Shown here in pieces: positions 59,311 through 64,000 of a DNA stretch of 64,000 nt (its first letter is position 1; every line of letters begins with the position of its first letter). Source of the DNA: Apostichopus japonicus (lineage: Eukaryota > Echinodermata > Holothuroidea > Aspidochirotida > Stichopodidae); the NCBI RefSeq assembly GCF_037975245.1, contig NC_092569.1, positions 37,136,168-37,200,167 of the forward strand, read 5' to 3'. Made by a program: the position numbers and the translations under genes. Below the pieces are notes generated by a model. The model ran no database searches and had not been told where the DNA came from. It was given only the letters and a program-made list of their open reading frames with translations.

Positions 59311-61016
59311 TGCATACATCCTACATCAGACATAGAGGCCTACCTGGTCAGTATGCTTTAACAACATTTCTGCATACATCCTACATCAGACATAGAGGCC
59401 TACCTTGTCCGTATGCTTTAACAACATTTCTGCATACATCCTACATTAGTCATAGAGGCCTACCTTGTCAGTATGCTTTAACAACATTTCTGCAAACATC
59501 CTACATCAGTCATAGAGGCCTACCTTGTCAGTATGCTTTAACAACATTTCTGCATACATCCTACATCAGACATAGAGGCCTACCTGGTCAGTATGCTTTA
59601 ACAACATTTCTGCAAACATCCTACATTAGTCATAGAGGCCTACCTGGTCAGTATGCTTTAACAACATTTCTGCAAACATCCTACATTAGTCATAGAGGCC
59701 TACCTGGTCAGTATGCTTTAACAACATTTCTGCAAACATCCTACATCAGTCATAGAGGCCTACCTTGTCAGTATGCTTTAACAACATTTCTGCAAACATC
59801 CTACATCAGACATAGAGGCCTACCTTGTCAGTATGCTTTAACAACATTTCTGCAAACATCCTACATCAGTCATAGAGGCCTACCTTGTCAGTATGCTTTA
59901 ACAACATTTCTGCAAACATCCTACATTAGTCATAGAGGCCTACCTGGTCAGTATGCTTTAACAACATTTCTGCATACATCCTACATCAGACATAGAGGCC
60001 TACCTTGTCAGTATGCTTTAACAACATTTCTGCATACATCCTACATCAGACATAGAGGCCTACCTGGTCAGTATGCTTTAACAACATTTCTGCATACATC
60101 CTACATCAGACATAGAGGCCTACCTTGTCAGTATGCTTTAACAACATTTCTGCATACATCCTACATCAGACATAGAGGCCTACCTTGTCAGTATGCTTAA
60201 ACAACATTTCTGCAAATATCCTACAGATCAGACATAGAGGCCTACCTTGTCAGTATGCTTTAACAACATTTCTGCATACATCCTACATCAGACATAGAGG
60301 CCTACCTTGTCAGTATGCTTAAACAACATTTCTGCAAACATCCTACATCAGTCATAGAGGCCTACCTTGTCAGTATGCTTTAACAACATTTCTGCAAACA
60401 TCCTACATTAGTCATAGAGGCCTACCTGGTCAGTATGCTTTAACAACATTTCTGCATACATCCTACATCAGACATAGAGGCCTACCTTGTCAGTATGCTT
60501 TAACAACATTTCTGCATACATCCTACATCAGACATAGAGGCCTACCTGGTCAGTATGCTTTAACAACATTTCTGCATACATCCTACATCAGACATAGAGG
60601 CCTACCTTGTCAGTATGCTTTAACAACATTTCTGCATACATCCTACATCAGACATAGAGGCCTACCTTGTCAGTATGCTTAAACAACATTTCTGCAAATA
60701 TCCTACAGATCAGACATAGAGGCCTACCTTGTCAGTATGCTTTAACAACATTTCTGCATACATCCTACATCAGACATAGAGGCCTACCTTGTCAGTATGC
60801 TTAAACAACATTTCTGCAAATATCCTACAGATCAGACATAGAGGCCTACCTTGTCAGTATGCTTTAACAACATTTCTGCATACATCCTACATCAGACATA
60901 GAGGCCTACCTTGTCAGTATGCTTAAACAACATTTCTGCAAATATCCTACAGATCAGACATAGAGGCCTACCTTGTCAGTATGCTTTAACAACATTTCTG
61001 CATACATCCTACATAC

Positions 61017-61057
61017 ACTGTCCTCTCTCATCCTGTATGTTGTGATGCCTTCAGCCT
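61017..61057 (-). CDS. Candidate internal exon beside the 60-bp satellite; gene not recognised
   Basis: 41 nt with acceptor TTATCTTGCAG and donor GTATGT, encoding AEGITTYRMREDS when entered at phase 1. It ends at phase 0, compatible with the DSCC1 exon at 47780, but the residues do not resemble the DSCC1 segment expected there. The 60-bp array abuts its donor within 2-3 nt. It may be an alternative 5' exon or part of another gene. Confidence 0.4.
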
Positions 61058-61137
61058 CTGCAAGATAAAATCATGCATTCACTAATTTTAAGTGTTAATT
61101 GTTTAAATTTAGCATGTTTGTGTCCAGCTAAAGTTAC

Positions 61138-61213
61138 TAACCGTATCAATGATTGTCTGTGCCATGTCTTTTTGCACCTTACCTAGGCTACCACCTGTTT
61201 TGACACTTGACAT
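61138..61213 (-). CDS. Candidate first coding exon; gene not recognised
   Basis: ATG at 61213, 25 codons plus one base to a GTAACT donor; encodes MSSVKTGGSLGKVQKDMAQT and continues IIDTV. Joins in frame to the exon at 61057. Low-complexity-free, charged and coding-like, but I recognise no family. Could also be an internal exon starting at the preceding AG. Confidence 0.35.
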
Positions 61214-61374
61214 CTTCAAAATTGTAATTAAAATTCTACAATACATACAGACCATGTTTGTTAGTGGAGAAGGTAAACACGCCTTAGTTCACTATTCAAA
61301 ATTATAGAAATAAATGTACAATGTATGAGGTAAGAACTTAATAGTGTCTGCATGACAATATGGATACATGGCAG

Positions 61375-62055
61375 GTACTGTACTGGCTATAAACCAGAGT
61401 GTCAATACTCCCAGAGAGTTACTGGTACAAGCTATAAGCCAGAGTATCAATACTCCCAGAGAGTTACTGGTAATAGCTATAAACCAGAGTATCAATACTC
61501 CCAGAGAGTTACTGGTACAAGCTATAAACCAGAGTGTCAATACTCCCAGGGAGTTACTGGTACTAGCTATAAACCAGAGTATCAATACTCCCAGGGAGTT
61601 ACTGGCACAAGCTATAAGCCAGAGTATCAATACTCCCAGAGAGTTACTGGTACTAGCTATAAACCAGAGTATCAATACTCCCAGGGAGTTACTGGTACAA
61701 GCTATAAGCCAGAGTATCAATACTCCCAGGGAGTTACTGGTACTAGCTATAAACGAGAGTATCAATACTCCCAGAGAGTTACTGATACTAGCTATAAACC
61801 AGAGTGTCAATACTCCCAGGGAGTTACTGTACTAGCTATAAACCAGAGTATCAATACTCCCAGGGAGTTACTGGTACTAGCTATAAACCAGAGTATCAAC
61901 AATCCCAGGGAGTTACTGTACTAGCTATAAACCAGAGTGTCAATACTCCCAGAGAGTTTCTGGTACTAGCTATAAACCAGAGTGTCAATACTCCCAGGGA
62001 GTTACTACAGTACTAGCTATAAACCAGTGTCAATACTCCCAGGGAGTTACTGCAG
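61375..62055. repeat. 45-bp minisatellite, about 15 copies
   Basis: Units of AGCTATAAACCAGAGTATC, AATACTCCCAGGGAGTTACTG and GTACT. The 45-bp length leaves several frames open on both strands. Confidence 0.94.
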
Positions 62056-64000
62056 TACTAACAAACAAACAGCAGTATGACAGCTGAATTACTATCTACT
62101 TCACCACACCATGTACATTATTATTTAACAATAGTTTTATATTATGTGTTTCTACCCCTGCAGTATATACAACATATTGTACTACTGTATGCTGCACAAA
62201 CAAACAGCAGTATGACAGCTGAATTACTATCTAGTTCACCACACCATGTACATTATTATTTAACAATAGCTTTATATTATGTGTTTCTACCCCTGCAGTA
62301 TATACAACATATTGTACTACTGTATGCCGCACAAACAAACAGCAGTATGACAGCTGAATGACTATCTAGTTCACCACACCATGTACATTATTATTTAACA
62401 ATAGCTTTATATTATGTGTTTCTACCCCTGCAGTATATACAACATATTGTACTACTGTATGCTGCACAAACAAACAGCAGTATGACAGCTGAATGACTAT
62501 CTAGTTCACCACACCATGTACATTATTATTTAACAATAGCTTTATATTATGTGTTCCTACCCCTGCAGTATATACAACATATTGTACTACTGTATGCTTC
62601 ACAAACAAACAGCAGTATGACAGCTGAATAACTATCTAGTTCACCACACCATGTACATTATTATTTAACAATAGTTTTATATTATGTGTTTCTACCCCTG
62701 CAGTATATACAACATATTGTACTACTGTATGCTGCACAAACAAAGAGCAGTATGACAGCTGAATTACTATCTAGTTCACCACACCATGTACATTATTATT
62801 TAACAATAGCTTTATATTATGTGTTTCTACCCCTGCAGTATATACAACATATTGTACTACTGTATGCCGCACAAACAAACAGCAGTATGACAGCTGAATT
62901 ACTATCTAGTTCACCACACCATGTACATTATTATTTAACAATAGCTTTATATTATGTGTTTCTACCCCTGCAGTATATACAACATATTGTACTACTGTAT
63001 GCCGCACAAACAAACAGCAGTATGACAGCTGAATGACTATCTAGTTCACCACACCATGTACATTATTATTTAACAATAGTTTTATATTATGTGTTTCTAC
63101 CCCTGCAGTATATACAACATATTGTACTACTGTATGCCGCACAAACAAACAGCAGTATGACAGCTGAATGACTATCTAGTTCACCACACCATGTACATTA
63201 TTATTTAACAATAGTTTTATATTATGTGTTTCTACCTCTGCAGAATATACAACATATTGTACAACTGTATGCTGCACAAACAAACAGCAGTATGACAGCT
63301 GAATTACTATCTAGTTCACCACACCATGTACATTATTATTTAACAATAGTTTTATATTATGTGTTTCTACCCCTGCAGTATATACAACATATTGTACAAC
63401 TGTATGCTGCACAAACAAACAGCAGTATGACAGCTGAATGACTATCTAGTTCACCACACCATGTACATTATTATTTAACAATAGCTTTATATTATGTGTT
63501 TCTACCCCTGCAGTATATACAACATATTGTACTACTGTATGCCGCACAAACAAACAGCAGTATGACAGCTGAATTACTATCTAGTTCACCACACCATGTA
63601 CATTATTATTTAACAATAGTTTTATATTATGTGTTTCTACCCCTGCAGTATATACAACATATTGTACAACTGTATGCTGCACAAACAAACAGCAGTATGA
63701 CAGCTGAATGACTATCTAGTTCACCACACCATGTACATTATTATTTAACAATAGCTTTATATTATGTGTTTCTACCCCTGCAGTATATACAACATATTGT
63801 ACTACTGTATGCCGCACAAACAAACAGCAGTATGACAGCTGAATGACTATCTAGTTCACCACACCATGTACATTATTATTTAACAATAGCTTTATATTAT
63901 GTGTTTCTACCCCTGCAGTATATACAACATATTGTACTACTGTATGCCGCACAAACAAACAGCAGTATGACAGCTGAATTACTATCTAGTTCACCACACC
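62056..64000. repeat. 135-bp tandem array, at least 14 copies, cut by the window edge
   Basis: Units of CAGTATGACAGCTGAATTAC, TAGTTCACCACACCATGTAC and TTTCTACCCCTGCAGTATAT. Variation at a few sites (AATTAC/AATGAC, TAGCTT/TAGTTT, GCTGCA/GCCGCA). Frames that open are by-products. Confidence 0.95.

Larger units (their letters stand above)
50815..59500. repeat. Tandem duplication of a 4394-bp block inside the satellite
   Basis: Rare variants recur exactly 4394 bp apart: GATTTAAC (51768/56162), TCAGTTTGC (51888/56278), CAGTACGC (52191/56578), GTTAGTATG (53019/57413), TCAGTATCC (54045/58439), and the hAT-like insertion (54551/58945). 4394 equals 67 units of 60 plus the 366-bp element and its 8-bp duplication. 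Boundaries lie near 50815 and 55200; identity continues to about 59500. Confidence 0.9.
48341..61014. repeat. 60-bp satellite array, about 200 copies, with two embedded hAT-like copies
   Basis: Unit: TCAGTATGCTTTAACAACAT, then TTCTGCATACATCCTACATC and AGACATAGAGGCCTACCTTG. Two linked variants dominate: CATACA with AGACAT, and CAAACA with AGTCAT. 60 is divisible by three and one + frame lacks stops, so frames of up to 889 codons appear whenever an upstream ATG is available; they read QYALTTFL and HTSYIRHRGL and are not genes. A one-base deletion at 48871 and TTAAAC variants interrupt the frame. Probable intron of the DSCC1-side transcript. Confidence 0.97.

Noticed and set aside
48341-61014. 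CRISPR-like array
   Set aside because: Units are contiguous near-copies with no unique spacers, in an animal genome, and no cas genes are present. The same holds for the other arrays.
61292-62016. Overlapping frames on both strands in the 45-bp array
   Set aside because: Unit length divisible by three keeps three or more frames open; no start context, splice site or homology.

Overview
The window is animal nuclear DNA, not prokaryotic: its two recognisable genes are cut into short exons with GT-AG introns of matched phase, and the rest is transposons, minisatellites and one satellite. A marine invertebrate deuterostome (perhaps an echinoderm) fits the gene families, the transposon mix and the frequent 'taggcctac'-type words, but the species is inferred weakly.

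Layout. 1-9.1 kb: mostly non-coding, with one good candidate first exon (1322-1495, + strand), a TA-flanked inverted-repeat element (3443-4640) and a broken Copia-type gag fragment (about 4681-5136). 9.2-10.4 kb: a hAT-like element with 8-bp target duplications. 12.99-32.68 kb, minus strand: a complete nine-exon gene for a secreted EndoU (poly(U)-specific endoribonuclease-like) protein of 471 residues: signal peptide, four somatomedin-B domains, a Thr-rich linker and a catalytic EndoU domain with both His motifs. Its introns hold several hAT-like elements, a decayed LINE with two hAT elements and a second LINE tail inserted in it, a 71-bp minisatellite grown from an exon end, a 74-bp minisatellite grown from LINE coding sequence, a 52-nt hairpin, and very short palindromic insertions with 7-bp target duplications. 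33.15-34.17 kb: two joined elements built from a palindromic AGATATCT array.

35.2-64 kb is about three-quarters tandem repeat. Threaded through it, minus strand, are the last four exons of DSCC1 (sister chromatid cohesion protein DCC1): 47703-47780, 45009-45094, 43055-43117 and 42212-42323. Upstream of them lies a 12.7-kb array of about 200 copies of a 60-bp repeat (48341-61014). It contains a 4394-bp near-identical tandem duplication that carries a 366-bp hAT-like insertion with it. Two further minus-strand exons (61017-61057, 61138-61213) sit beyond the array; I do not recognise them, though they stay in frame with the DSCC1 exons. Arrays of 45 bp and 135 bp run to the right edge.

Two points deserve most attention: (1) a family of 15-34 bp palindromes, each flanked by an exact 7-bp direct repeat, which look like ultrashort transposition products; (2) repeated association of minisatellites with 5' splice sites, so that whole arrays carry tens of copies of an exon end plus its splice donor.
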